A stretch of 64,000 nt of DNA from Chloranthus sessilifolius. Lineage: Eukaryota; Streptophyta; Magnoliopsida; Chloranthales; Chloranthaceae. The notes beneath the pieces were generated by a model. That model had not been told where the DNA came from, made no database searches, and worked only from the letters and a program-made list of their open reading frames with translations. Positions 23,380 through 36,030 of this stretch are shown here, piece after piece. Made by a program: the position numbers and the translations under genes. Each line of letters opens with the position of its first letter. Position 1 is the stretch's first letter. The stretch spans positions 15,962,088-16,026,087 of the forward strand of contig CM037593.1 of NCBI GenBank assembly GCA_021018995.1. The letters are read 5' to 3'.

Positions 23380-25060
23380 TAGAATAGAGTCCTACAATTT
23401 TGTAACCGACCTCTTATGGATCTATAAATGAGTCATGCGTCTAAAATAATCATCCAAGGAGCTCCGATATTAATTGACAACTAAGATTGAAGAGGCCAGA
23501 AGATCAACTTAGTTTAGATTTTATTTCTGCAATTTAAATTTTTGTCTTTTAATTTCTGTTTTTATTTTTGTATTTAGTTCATCTAAGGGATCCTCGATTT
23601 TAATTAATGAATAAGATCTAGAAGACTAAAGATTTAGGAGTAGAATAAATTTACTTTCAACAATTTTAATACAGCATATGCAACTGTTTTTTGATTCAGT
23701 TGAATAATGAGTAACTAATTTCTTTTATTAGCCTAGGAACCCGATATCAAAGATTGAATATGAATATTTAAGAATTTCTGAGTTTTCTGAATTCAGAAGT
23801 GTAATTAGTTAATGAATATGAGTTTTAAAATTTGTCTATGAGTTTAGAAAGGTTTTCATGATTTATATAATTTTTTATTTGTTTTTGTCATTGTTGCCCT
23901 AAGATTGAAATTACTAGACTTCCATCATTCGACTATGTTGTCATTGTTGCCTTAGTTTTGTTAACGATATTCATGCTAGAAAGGCTTATGTTGTCGTTGT
24001 GTCTTAAACTAATCTTTTATTTTTCTTATGTTGTCATTGTCATCGTAAGATAATCACATGAAATTCATATAACAAGGTTATAATTAATTAGGATTATAAA
24101 AATATGTGATAAGGAACCTAAACTTTGTCATTAAAATAATTTCATTTCAATCCAGTACTTTAGTTTTAAACAAAAAAAACATTTTTGATTCTTTAAAAGC
24201 AAATAGAGATTTTTAGAATTATACCTTTCTTGTGGGATCGATACCTAATACATGTGCTACAATTTTGTTGTGCGCTTGCAATAGGATAAGACAAATCATA
24301 AAAAAAAGTCTATCAAGAATCAAAGCAGATGGGTCAACCCCACCGTACTTGACTGCTTTACGAGACTTCTAGAAGAGAGTCGCAGTTCTAAGAGTCAAAT
24401 ACTTAGATTGCAACTCTACTCTAGTTCGAAATCTCAGAGCTAACCTCGAATTTTTCAGACAGAATAAGCAAAAAAATTGTGTAAAGAATGGGAGGGAAAG
24501 GGTCATATTTATAGTATACGATCGATTATATGCTGGGAGTTCAACGTATAATCCAGAATTATACGCTGGAAATCTGATGTATAATCCAAAATATACAATG
24601 GGAGTCCAGCATATAATAAATTATACGCTATGGTTATAGTGTGTGATTCAGGCGGCCATTAGTTGGAATCGGTCAAGTGATCGAATGACCGGATCGATCT
24701 GGAAGGTTTAAGTCTGAGGAGGACTTTCTTCAAATATACGTTGTACCTACAACATAAAATCTGGAAGTCGGATAGGGGAGAGAAAGAGAAACCCAGTCCA
24801 AATTGGAATGATTATATATTGGGATTCTAGCGTATAATGAATTATATGTTGGGTTTCCAGCGTATAATTCGAGGAAGTTTGGTTAGCAAGAAGGAGAGTC
24901 TCAGTGCACTAACGGGGCAATTATATACAGTGGTGCCTGCGTATAACCAATTATACATCTAAAATTAGGTGTATAATCTGCAAAAAGGTATAATCTGCAA
25001 AAAGACTAAGGCTAAGTCGGGTCTGATTATAGGCTGGGAGTTCAGCGTATAATTCTCAAA
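23380..25060 (+). mobile_element. Probable LTR and leader of an LTR-retroelement with hairpin array
   Basis: CTATAAATGAG near 23421 looks like an LTR TATA box; TTGTGGGATCGATACC and TGCGCTTGCAA near 24230-24280 resemble plant LTR ends. Downstream, 24524-25054 holds eight hairpins of the type ATTATACGCTGGGAGTTCAGCGTATAAT-like arms with short loops. No gag or pol was found. Class uncertain (gypsy suspected). Confidence 0.45.
24524..25054. repeat. Array of eight related hairpins (TATACGCTGG / CCAGCGTATA)
   Basis: Hairpins at about 24524-24553, 24556-24587, 24590-24618, 24810-24838, 24840-24869, 24920-24948, 24949-24977 and 25025-25054. Arms are about 12 bp with 4-6 base loops; compensatory-looking differences occur in some. 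Confidence 0.85.
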
Positions 25061-25349
25061 GGTAAGGGGTTTTAGGAAATTTTGGAGAAGGTTGGCTTTT
25101 CCAGAAATCAAGGGCAGGGTCAATGGTTGATCGAACATTTTATGTACTCCAAGGGTGAAAACATAGTGTCTACAGATGCCCCGCTTCGGCAGGTTGTTGT
25201 GGAGTAAGAATGCGTCAAAGAAGTAGATACCTGTCACAAGTGTTCATTTGTTTCTTAGAGAAATCACAAGTGTGAATCGAAATGAGCTGACATGAATTGC
25301 TTGACTTTCTTATTTGTCTGCGTAAGCTGATGTGTAGCATATGATTCAA

Positions 25350-26130
25350 GGGCCATGTTTTGGAGATATGTGACACAAGTAATCAAACACTGACCGTTTG
25401 ATAGGTGCGTCGTCATCTCAAGATCTATTTTATGAAAGATCTTGGTGAAATACGATCTACACCATTTGATCCGATGCAATCAACATTTTTCAAGGGGCTT
25501 GAGACGTGGGCATTTTTAGTAAACCGGTGGGCGTCGTTAGAGGTACCCTACTTTTCCCTAACTTTGTTGCGCAGCTTTCAAAACTTGAACAGATGGTTGC
25601 CTGACTGTCTTGGTCACCTGCAAAACTTGAACAACAAAACAATAATGAGAGAATGGCGATAGCTTGTACATATCAGGACCGATACGTATCAGTTGGCCAT
25701 AAAACCGATATGTATCGGTATCGACCGATATTTGATACCATGACTTCATCCATTCCATTGCAACTGTCTAATGTAATTTCCTCACGGCGTTGAAGATATA
25801 TAATCCATGTGATGTTCCTCATAAAAGGGCAATTAAGAATGCTTAATGCACGAAGGTTTTTTAGGAAACCACGATATTTCAATCGATCCTTCACCCTAAC
25901 GTTCCTAAGAAAACCATCAAACAATAGCTCTTGTAAATTCTCCATGTCCCCCACTATGCAACGGGATAATGGATCTATTATGTGGAAGATATGGGTCAAA
26001 TGCAACCTCCATCATCAGATTCTATGCAATCAAAGGTTTTAAGGGGTTTGGGATATTGGCACTTACAGTAAATAGGTGGGGACGAACAGAGCTACCCCTA
26101 CTATTCCATAGGCGCAGATGGTGCTTTTTG
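25350..26130. mobile_element. Two foldback MITE fragments (CATGATCTCAAGAT family)
   Basis: The words TCATCTCAAGATCTATT, ATCAGATTCTATGCAATCAAAG and GGCACTTACAGTAAATAGGTGG pair between 25350-25590 and 25930-26130. A GATACC-type segment lies between them at 25676-25745. Confidence 0.4.
25676..25745. repeat. GATACC repeat family fragment
   Basis: Alternating CCGATACGTATC, CGATATGTATCGG and TATCGACCGATA. Confidence 0.75.
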
Positions 26131-26196
26131 GCATCAGTTGGCAGTGACTTGTCACACCCATAAATTCCTGCTTTGATTATGAGTTTTGGCATTTAA

Positions 26197-26345
26197 AAAA
26201 GTGGTAAGTACTGGTAAGTATCAGCTCCAGATCATATGCACCGTACTAAGTACTAACTACTAATTTAAATCTAGTATCGATATCAATCGATACGTATCGG
26301 TCCTTCATGGACCGATACCCGATACCGAAACCGAGTTTGACACCT
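26197..26345. repeat. GATACC repeat family, one end
   Basis: Ends with CCGAAACCGAGTTTGACACC then TTGG, the terminal repeat of the family seen at 50866-51471. Confidence 0.75.
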
Positions 26346-26469
26346 TGGATAAAGTCATAGATGGAGAGAGGAGTTGATAGTTCTCCCCACTCTCAAAAGA
26401 ATAGAAATTACACATCTACCAAAATATGCAAGCAAACATTAGCATTCCCTTCCTTAAATTATGTCACTG

Positions 26470-27880
26470 TGATGATGTCAGGACCCGAAACTCTACCCCA
26501 TCCCGAGGACCTAAACTTCCAAGTTATAGCCCGCACACATACTAGATACGCTAAGCGGACATACACATAATCAAAGGTTTAGCGCAAATCTGGTTCAATA
26601 AAATCCGTGAATCCAACAAATAAGGGTAGAATATAAAAGCAGTCATAAATAACCGAATAAATAAGAACGATAACATCTAAGAAATCCTCACATAAAATGA
26701 AAATAAAATTCAGAGACAAATCCGATACAAGAAACCATAGAGTCAATAAAAACAGTATAAACCGAAACTCAGTACCGAGTCTACAACTGTCAATAATCAG
26801 CGATCGGATCCAAATCAGCGCCAAAGTCCTCCTGATAACCAGCGGCGCCGCCTTCATAAGGCTCTTGATACTCAGCGTCCACAGGGTCAACGAAATCAGA
26901 ACCAATAAGATCAGAATAGCCAATGTCCACTCTATCGAGATAATCACCTGCAGCTATTAGATTTTTGTGAGATGACTTTACTCAGTCACATAAACTCAGT
27001 GGATATACCACTAATCCACCCCATTCTACTCAGGTGCATTGTGGACGCATCATGTGAGTGATGATAATAGTATATTAAAGAAAAGAGAAAAAGACAATCA
27101 TATGTATATCGTAGAGCTCATATAATAATATAAATGCAGGACCATAATTTAAACACTCATATCCTAAAGTATCTCACTACATCTCATAGCATACTATATC
27201 TTATTATTCTCGCACATACGTCTGTACATCATATGAATATAACTAACATACTCATAAATCCTCAACATACTATATCTTGAGTCTGACACTAGTGCCTCGC
27301 CCATGACAGTAGCATGAAACTCCACACGATATCTCATTCCATATATGTCTCGCCGACATACTGAACCAAGCCCACTATCGTGTGTGACCCACAAGACCAG
27401 CACACATCCGCTTCGGGACCTCAGCTACCATACACCATAGTGTTCCACGTAGCTCTCGAGTGCCCAGGAGAAATTGTCAACCCATATACACAGCAACGCG
27501 TAACTCGAGTCATATGATAACCTCGCCTAGGGTGACACACGATATCGCTGCAGCGAGGTTCTAGGCCCACCCATCAAGACCTAGAATACCTATGCGCTCC
27601 TCCAGCAATGCATGGCCCAATGTGTAGGGAAATAGCTCTCGAGCTCCCTTCTCCCATGTATGGTCTAAATACCAACTTGGGTCATCCAGCAGAAGAACCT
27701 CAAACCCATTGATTTGACATACCACCATGGCACATGACCCTTTGTTAGTGGCACACACTTTCAAAGGTATGTATTTGGCATAAATCGTGGCACACGAACC
27801 TCTGTCTGTGGCACACAGTTCCCTCTATAATTGCTACACGCTCCATGAGGTCCCGCATCCTTATATCGTGCGTCCGTGTC
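26470..27880. mobile_element. Possible LTR-retroelement non-coding region
   Basis: Begins TGTCAGGACCCGAAACTCTA, which resembles the start of some plant gypsy LTRs. No open frame, primer site or second LTR was found, so this is tentative. Confidence 0.3.
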
Positions 27881-28470
27881 GAGACCATGTCGCGAGGCCT
27901 TCATGGCCTCATGTCGCGTGTCCTCTTGACACCACATCGCGTGTTGTAATGGCACCGCCTCACGTGCCTTATGGTACTAGGATGTTGTGTGTCTTCTTGA
28001 CACCACATTGCGTGCCGTCTTGACACCGCATCACGTGTCTTATGGCACTAGGACATCACGTGCCCTCTTAGCACCACGTCGCGTGCCCCTACATGGAGCA
28101 CTGCATTATGTGCCTTATGGCACCAAGATGTCGCGTGCCCTCTTAGCACCATGTCACGTGCCCCTACGCGGAGCATCCCATTACGTGTCTTATGACATCA
28201 GGATGTCGCGTGTCCTCTTGACACCACATCGTGTGCCGTCTTAGCACCGCATCATGTGCCTTATGACACCACCACGTCATGCCCTCTTGATACCACGTCG
28301 TGTGGCCTTACGCGGAACACCATATTATGTGTCTTATGGCACCAGGACGTCGCATGTCCTCTTGGCACCATGTCGCATGCCCCTATGCAAAGCACCGCAT
28401 TACGTGTCTTATGACATTAGGATGTCGCTTATCCTCATGACACCACATCGCGTGCCGTCTTGACACCACA
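27880..28470. repeat. Minisatellite, about eight units of 72-75 bp
   Basis: Units begin CATYACGTGYCTTATGRCA and include CTCTTGACACCACATCGCG and GCCCCTACGCGGAGCA. They are 80% or so alike. Some units lack the CTACGCGGAGCA block, so two unit types alternate. The Arg/Pro-rich ORFs here simply echo the repeat. Confidence 0.9.
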
Positions 28471-29640
28471 TTCCATGTCCCATGTGTGTCTAGTCGCCAC
28501 ACTAAACTGACACTTAGCTCGAGTCACCGTCGCAGCATATATCAGAGTCCTTGCTCGAGCCTATCATGTTAGGGTCATATTAGTAGCTTATCACCATATC
28601 ATATCGCCGTCCATAACATACTCATACTCTCCACCCAGCCTAATGGGGAGACATATGGTCAAACTTAACTCATAACATGCTCATAATGTCTCGTAGAGAC
28701 TCGTCTTGGCTATAAGACGTTATTACTCTTACAGTGGCTACGCAAAGGACAACACGTACAGACTTAAGTTTTTATTCTTTTGTTAGACAACACGATAATA
28801 TTTTATTATCGTACTCATAAGTTATCTTAACGTACTCATATCATAACACACTCTTATAATTTAATTCTAGGATGAGTTATAGTGGAATAACCTCATTGAA
28901 TTACGCTTTTTGAGGAAAGGGTTTCGTAATAATCTGGATATACTTCTTGTGGTAATAAAGAGACTTCTTTATCATAGAGGTTCTAAACTATCATAGAGGG
29001 GTTGCATTTGTACATAGACGCCTACATTTCGAGTTTCATGTAACCGTAAAGAGATCTCACTACAACTAAGACCCAAGGCTCGAATCTCATATCATATCTT
29101 ATATATCTTATCATATTAAAACTCGGGGTGATAGGGTTACCATACATGTTATTGTATATGAGGCTATATTGAATTCGCACTCACCCTACTCGTCATGATG
29201 TCTCATACAATCATGAGTCATAAGATATGTGAATACGATATATTTATCACTTCGATACCGTCACAGTGAATCACCATGCCTAAGTTTAGGCATGATCTCA
29301 TACACTCGCGTATATATGAGCTAACATGCCCATAACTCGTATACCATGATCAAGATAAAAGCACAACAATATCATATGTACAGAAAATGTTTACATCTAG
29401 ATTTTCGTTATATTTATATATATATATACATAACACACTAAAATAAATATAGAATAGAGTAGTTATAAGTGTGATTTCAATAATAAAGGTTAGAGTTCGA
29501 TTTTCACGAAATATCGAATTTCTAACACTTTGTATTATCGAAGTCGTCGCGTTGAAGCGATAAAAATGATACATATAGTTTACTATAATTAAATGTTCAA
29601 ATTAAAAGTTGCAGCAATTCTAAATTAGGTAAATCACGAT
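28471..29640. other. Unassigned AT-rich sequence
   Basis: No open frame or repeat that I can name. It may belong to the same LTR element as 26470-28470. Confidence 0.5.
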
Positions 29641-29733
29641 CATCGATCGAAGCATTCAAGTGATTAGTGTACATTAAGTTTTGGTTATGTTAAAGTAAAA
29701 TTATAAAGTGATTAAGGTTGTCTATTCAGACGA

Positions 29734-30200
29734 GAATCGGTCGATCAATTTTGGAATCGATCGATCGAAATATAATATATAAGTCAGTGAATTTGGGTCA
29801 AAATAAATCGATTGATAACTTCTAATCGACCGATCTAATTTAAAGCAATTTAAAGTACACATTGGTTTGGTTCTTTCTAGAATCGATCAATCAGACATTA
29901 GAGTCGATCGATCGATTTTTAAAAAGTTAACTGACTTATATAATAATGTGGTACTTGAGCGTAAATGACTTATATGATAATATAATAGTTATATAATATA
30001 AATTATACAATACTTTATTAGATTACTTAGTATAAGTTAAAGGAACTTTAGAACCCCACAAGTGCTTTGATTATAATATAATATAAAGATAATGATTATA
30101 CCATTATAACATAGTATAATATAATAAAATATTAGGCACTCAAGTACTATTTTAGAAATCAATCGATTGAGAACGAAGAATAATTGATTGAGAATGAATA
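29734..30200. repeat. Array of ATCGATCGAT-type inverted pairs
   Basis: Pairs such as CGGTCGATCAATTTTGGAATC then GATCGATCG occur near 29734-29770, 29803-29840, 29878-29925 and 30158-30199. It resembles in style the hairpin arrays at 24.5 and 3.7 kb. Confidence 0.7.
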
Positions 30201-30482
30201 GTCCGACTTCATATTAATTTTTTTGCTTTTAGGTATTTTACAAATAACTTTATATTTGAAATGATAAAAAATTATTATTTTGTTAGTGGAAAACTCAATT
30301 TCAACAACTTAAAAGGTTGAAATGATTTCCTCCTTAAATGACTTGGTGTATGGAAATTCAATTTCCATGCGGGGACCGCTTAATTTTATTTTCATCTCCT
30401 TGCATAGTTATCAAACAACAACAATTGAAAATTAAATTTCATTTCTACCTATTTAATTACATTTTCATGTTATCAAACATGA

Positions 30483-31520
30483 CCTAAAGGTAAATTAATT
30501 TTTTTTCCTAAAGCATTCCTCCATACATTTTATGAACTCATTATGATTAGATTCTTGTCGTAAAGAAAGAACCGTATAACCAAACATAATTTATGTCCAA
30601 TATAATATGTTCATCAAATTATTTGTGATACCTTTAATTTCTACATCCCATCGTATTAGGTAAAACAATGCTTTGTAGCTTTTTAATCAAACATATTTGT
30701 CCACAAAGTATTGGTACAATCACCTATTTTGTACCTATCCGTTGCCTAAAATGACAATTAAGCGATCTAAGAAGAATTAAATGAAGGTAATATAATCAAC
30801 AAACTTCATTATGTCATAAACTCAGTTGTAGGCTAGTTGAATGTTATTTTGGCCACAACAACACATATTTTGGTAACATTATAGTTAAGGCAGTTTTTGG
30901 TAGCGACATAACTAATAGCGGCAGCTTTTGGTAGCGACAAGACTAATAGCAGCAAGTTTTTGTTAATAGCGATAGTTTTTTGCTGCCATTAATAGTCTTA
31001 TTTTTTGTAGTACTTAATATAATTAAATTATAGTAAAAAAATTCTATATGCATCATGCATCAAGATAAATGTACCACTGATATTGTACATGACCCACAAT
31101 TTCGTCAATTTAATATGCTGAAATGGAAGGGCATATTTGTATAATATTAATCAATTATCACATTATTGCTTGTCTCTTGCTTCTAATAACAATTCTTGCA
31201 GTTGAATGGTTAATTTATATTCAAATCCTCAATTGGCAATGATAATTAAGATAAGTCATGTTGAAATATGAAGGATTGATGAAATCCTCAAATGACTTCG
31301 GCAGTTTAATGTCTTTTCCTTAATTAGCTCCTCTGTCGTTGGGTTTGGTTTCTTCTTTGAAATTTGATAGATTTAAAGTCTTATGAAAATAAATGAGAAG
31401 AAAACAAAAACCTTTGAGAGGAAAATAATTCGATGTATATAGGTTACATTTGAGTTAGCTCTTCTAAGAGCAAATGCAGCTATTTGCCTGCTCTTTAAGT
31501 GCAATGAGACTTCCAAAACT
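30483..31520. repeat. 1-kb dispersed duplication, copy A
   Basis: Matches 39811-40920 over nearly its whole length in the same orientation, from CTAAAGGTAAATTAATTTTT to AAGTGCAATGAGAC. It contains a decayed CACTA-type MITE (about 30889-31012) ending TTTTTTGTAGT. Confidence 0.9.
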
Positions 31521-32189
31521 AGAAGTCGTCACACCATCTTCATTGAGAAGATCCAGACCATCTAACCTTTGTGTAACAATGCATAAATTATTTACAATTT
31601 TGGCCAAATGACAATAATCATCATTCTTGAAAAGGTTTGAGGAAAATATATATATTTTTTTAATTTCTCCCACAAAGTGACTAAATTTAAGAATGATAGA
31701 TAAACAAAAAATATTAAATATTTATAATTTGTCACTTCTATTATTTTTCTTTCTACACACAATATACGTATTAATTGAATTAGAAGAATTCAATGAAAAC
31801 TCATTTTCTCTACGGTGTGTAAAGAAAGAGAAGACTCTCTATCAAATCATTGACTGTCAAATTATTGCTCGGATTGCTCATGGCTAAATCCTCGCGTGAA
31901 AAACTCTACGGTATAAGATATGCTAAACTTTCATTTAATTCCGCTTTTGATAGCGGGAAGATCCTAATAATTCTAACATTTCATGCTTGCTTTCTATACC
32001 ACATTCTTTTTGTAGGTTCTAATAGAGAATATTTAAGATTGAATTAAAAATGGGGTACCGTTATCCACACCCCATGAGACTGTTGTCTCACCCCAATTTC
32101 CTTAATTAAGCCAACCCTCATTTACTCAACAATGTTCATAGGTGTTTATCTAAAACGCCACGAAACATCACGGGAAGCTAAAAATGGTC

Positions 32190-32470
32190 CCTATATATGG
32201 TGGTGTCCACTGACATAGCCACATAGAAGGGTGTGGGGGCTCAAGCCCCCATTTAACTCCAGAGTTTCTATTAAGGCTCATATACAACCTTTGTTTGTAT
32301 ATATGCCCCCAAATTGGCTCAAGCCCCCATTTAACTCTAGAGTTTCTATTAAGTATGATTCCTATACAACCTTTGTTTGTATATAAGCCCCCAAATCGAT
32401 GGTAAAACAACTACTAATATTATATTTATCATTTGTAGTCCTCCACCAACAAAACTTCCTGGCCACGCCC
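32190..32470. mobile_element. MITE-like repeat with internal tandem duplication
   Basis: The block AAGCCCCCATTTAACTC, GAGTTTCTATTAAG, ACAACCTTTGTTTGTATATA occurs twice in tandem; the end reads CCTGGCCACGCCCCT, familiar from a common plant hAT-like repeat. Confidence 0.5.
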
Positions 32471-33235
32471 CTAGTGGTGTCCCGTCGTGCAAATATATTA
32501 TTTGGCATCTATGCTTAAGAACATTTACTTGTTTCAGTTTCATGTAAAATCTATCAGTTTAAAAATAGATAGTTGATCACCATTTCTGCTGCCTGACGAG
32601 AGTGATGCCTTCTGTCTTCAACTGAGAGTTATGTCCCACCTTATAAGGATCCCTGGAGGTTTTGGTAATGAAAAAATTTCTTTTTTGTTCTTATAAAACA
32701 ATAATGCATTTGTATACTACTAAAAATCAATCGGTTGGTATCTTATCCACGGGTACAATTTTATGGTTTTTAAGAACAGAGAGGAAATTTATATTTTCTG
32801 TTAGTGTTACCATGCTTTTAAAAACATGCCTAATTACAGGAATTGTATAAAATGAGCCAACGACTCGTCGCAGTTAATGAGCTGAGATGTGTGGATTGTG
32901 CTTTAGCCCAAAGAGCTGGTGTTAAACATCCGACCCGAGCACTGTTGATCAATTTCCCTCAGCCAATCCTGGCAGATTCACATATTTTTATGAGTGCAAA
33001 AATTATAATTTAACGTAGTTTGTGGTTTGTCATTGTACTGTGACTTTGATTTGTTAAGCGTAGGATTAATTTTAAACCAAAAATATAATTTGATCGTTTC
33101 TTTCAATCAGCTGTTTTCAAAGCTTGTTTGTTGAGTCACGTTGGAGAAAGCCGGTTCAAATCCCCTTCTCCCTTGAGTGATAGATTACTAGTTGGCTAAC
33201 ACCTTACACAAGATTGCCCAGTTGATCACTTGTGG

Positions 33236-33345
33236 CAAACCCAGAACCCACTAAGGGGTTGTGGCTCTTGTTGACGACTTGGGTTTGCTTCCCAAAGTTC
33301 ATGAGTTCGAGTAGCCACTCTTCTTCTATGATGACTGGATTCCCC
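33236..33345 (+). mobile_element. Possible tRNA-derived SINE
   Basis: GGGGTTGTGGCTCTTGTTGACG (A-box-like) is followed by AAAGTTCATGAGTTCGAGT (B-box-like). No clear duplication or A tail. Confidence 0.35.
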
Positions 33346-33404
33346 CCCGTAATCCATGAAATACTGATGGCATGGTGGGGAGAGCATCCCTTAGCTTACT
33401 CTAA

Positions 33405-33765
33405 GTTATAGCCACTACACTTGAACAAAGGAAATATCTGCTATTGGTCTAACTAAGACGATGGCGATCATTTTTCATCCCAATCTTTTTACACAATATG
33501 GATTAAGATCATAAGTCTATCATTATACAGTCCAATGTTGATTCCATGTGGCACACATCACAAAATGTGAAAGTGAATATAGCACACCATCAAATGTAGT
33601 TCATGTTCACTTTTGGGGATGTGTGCCATGTGTAATCAATATTTGACCTCTAATAGTAGGCCATGATCTTGATGGCAGATTGGGATGAAAAACAATCAGC
33701 TTCGTCTAATGTAAAAGAGTCAACAGAAATTTCCTTTTGGTTGTACCATAAAGTGGTGTTGTAGT
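33405..33765. mobile_element. Foldback MITE with long inverted repeats
   Basis: GATCATTTTTCATCCCAATC near 33466 pairs with GATTGGGATGAAAAACAATC near 33680; pairing extends outward through GGAAATATCTG / CAGAAATTTCC. The arms are over 100 bp and diverged. Same family as 10.9-11.7 kb. Confidence 0.7.
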
Positions 33766-33832
33766 AACACCAGCCAGAAAAGAATCACTTGTAGTTATTT
33801 AGCTGAACAATTATGTCACTTCATAGTTCATA

Positions 33833-34043
33833 CACTACAAAAATAAGGTGTTTCAGTGGCACTCGCTGTTAAGGCAGTTTTTGGTAGCGATAGGACTAAT
33901 AGCAGCAGTTTCTGGTAGCGACAGGACCAATAGCGACAGCTTATGATAGCGACAGTTTCTAATAGTGATAGGACTAATAGCAACAGTTTTTTGTTAATAG
34001 TGGCAGTTTTTGGCTGCCGCTAATAGTCTTATTTTTTGTAGTG
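33833..34043. mobile_element. CACTA-type MITE with ATA duplication
   Basis: Ends CACTACAAAAATAAG and CTTATTTTTTGTAGTG with a 3-bp ATA duplication on both sides. The interior repeats GGCAGTTTTTGGTAGCGA and ACTAATAGC words. Confidence 0.92.
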
Positions 34044-34908
34044 ATACCACTACTAAAGCTTCTTCAGCCCTTCAAAATAGATATACATTTGATCCAAATA
34101 CCTTCTGGTACAGAATCATGTACGGAAGCTAAAGGCCCATCTTGAATATACCTGTATAAGGATCAATTTTGGTTGACATCTTGACTTTGTTTTTCATTTT
34201 TTTTTAGCAAAACTTTGTTTTTCATTTGCCCATCTTGAATATATCTAAATTACTCCCCTACGATTTCATAATAACCATTTACCCTTCAGTGGGCCTCACC
34301 TCATCTATTCTCATCAAACCTAAGAATCCTTAAGACTCCCATTCATCCCCAAGCTTTTGTGAAAGTTTCTTACATCCATTTTATCTCATTTTGAAAATTG
34401 AATAGCAACTTTCTCTTATCCTCATCTTTACCTAATGTCTTTTCTAGAACGATACAGTTGGTATATACAAATGTTGGTATAAAGAAGAACTATAATCCTT
34501 GTGCTGCAAATAGACCAATGAGAGTTTGACATTTATCAAGCATCCAATGGCCCATAGTGGAACATTTTCTTATAAATTGAGCTGGGTTCTTTTTCTAATG
34601 GCTAATTTTTTTTAGTCGGCATTTCACTGCTTTTACTGAATTAAAATTTGTCTATTTAATGGTATGTCTATAATATCAAAATCTATCATATCAAATTTTG
34701 CTTAAAGTACAAGAACCCGAAAAGAAATAATTATTGGTTGTAAATAAAGATAACCCATAAGGAATTAACAAAATTACCTATTAAAATGGAGACAAAAGGC
34801 GCCGCATGAGTTGATGTTATTCCTATTAAAATGGAGAAAAAAGGCAAGCCGCATATGAACTAGATGTTGATGCCATTATATTATATGGGCAGATTACTGG
34901 TCAATCAA

Positions 34909-34911
<3 letters not shown>

Positions 34912-34964
<53 letters not shown>
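34912..34964. repeat. (TA)n microsatellite
   Basis: Simple repeat; the Tyr/Ile ORF through it is an artefact. Confidence 0.97.
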
Positions 34965-34967
<3 letters not shown>

Positions 34968-35299
34968 CAAGGCTTCCGATTGACTCAAGTTGATATGAAG
35001 AGCTATACAATGTGACAATAAATACTTCCAACACCGTCGAATCATAAATGTATGTTGTGTTGCCTAAATGAGGCAACGTGAGCTAAAGTATTAAACCCAT
35101 TTCCCTCCAAAACGATATGGTTTATAGTTTTTATCTAATTTTTAAAATAATTTTATTAGTGATTTTATGGTTCTTCCACGGTCTAACCCCGATTGAACAA
35201 CCGAACCAATCTCTTTTATGGTTTGAATTCGAGTCCGATTTAAAAAAATTAATTTTAATTAATCAATTTTGTTAATGAAGTCACGGTTCAACCACTGCC

Positions 35300-35432
35300 T
35301 GACATGGGCGTACAAACAATCAGTTTTGGGAATGTGTGCCACGTGGAATCAACATGTGACCGTCTAATAGATGTCGCATGATCTCAAGATCTATTGTGTC
35401 GAAGTTTGGGATGAAAAATGATCTCCATCGTT
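35300..35432. repeat. Half copy of the CATGATCTCAAGAT foldback MITE
   Basis: TGTGTGCCACGTGGAATCAA and GCATGATCTCAAGATCTATT followed by TGGGATGAAAAATGATC match the right arm of the element at 33405-33765. Confidence 0.6.
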
Positions 35433-36030
35433 TTCGTGCTAGAGGATGCAAGAGAAGAAAGGAAGGCGAGAGAGAAAAAAACTTGCGTAACTTTTTTCAT
35501 GTGTGCTTGTGCATGCATGGATAAAGATAGTGCAACTTATAACGTAAATTTCTACTCGATTACTTGAATTCGGGCCAAACTTGGCCCAATTTTGTCCTTG
35601 GGTCAGCCTGGGGTCTAATTTGTAAGGTAAAAGGTAATTAAACTTGTGAAAAGCCCAGTTTGGGTCCGACACTAATGACAACTTTACTGTATGGTCAATA
35701 TTGTGTTATATATATTAGTTTTGTAATATATATTTTATTGTTTCAAAATTAAATTTATACTTATCACTATAAAACCTCATATTGACAACCACAAAAAAAA
35801 CCTCACATCCTAACTTTTTAGAATTCTAAAATGACCCCAATTCAACTTCATATTACACCAATACTTTCGAAAGTCTGTTCCCCTTTTAAATAGACTTTAA
35901 ATAAGAATAACTCTCTCTCCAATCTTAAATTAATAAAAAATTAAGTGATGCGGGGAGAAAGAATGGCTCTGATATCATGCAGAATTTCATGGGGCTAACT
36001 CAAACCTCTCAAAATCGCCTTGACAAGAAC

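Noticed and set aside
27787-28463. Arg/Pro-rich repeat protein
   Set aside because: Each frame echoes the 75-bp minisatellite (25 codons per unit) and breaks at unit length changes.
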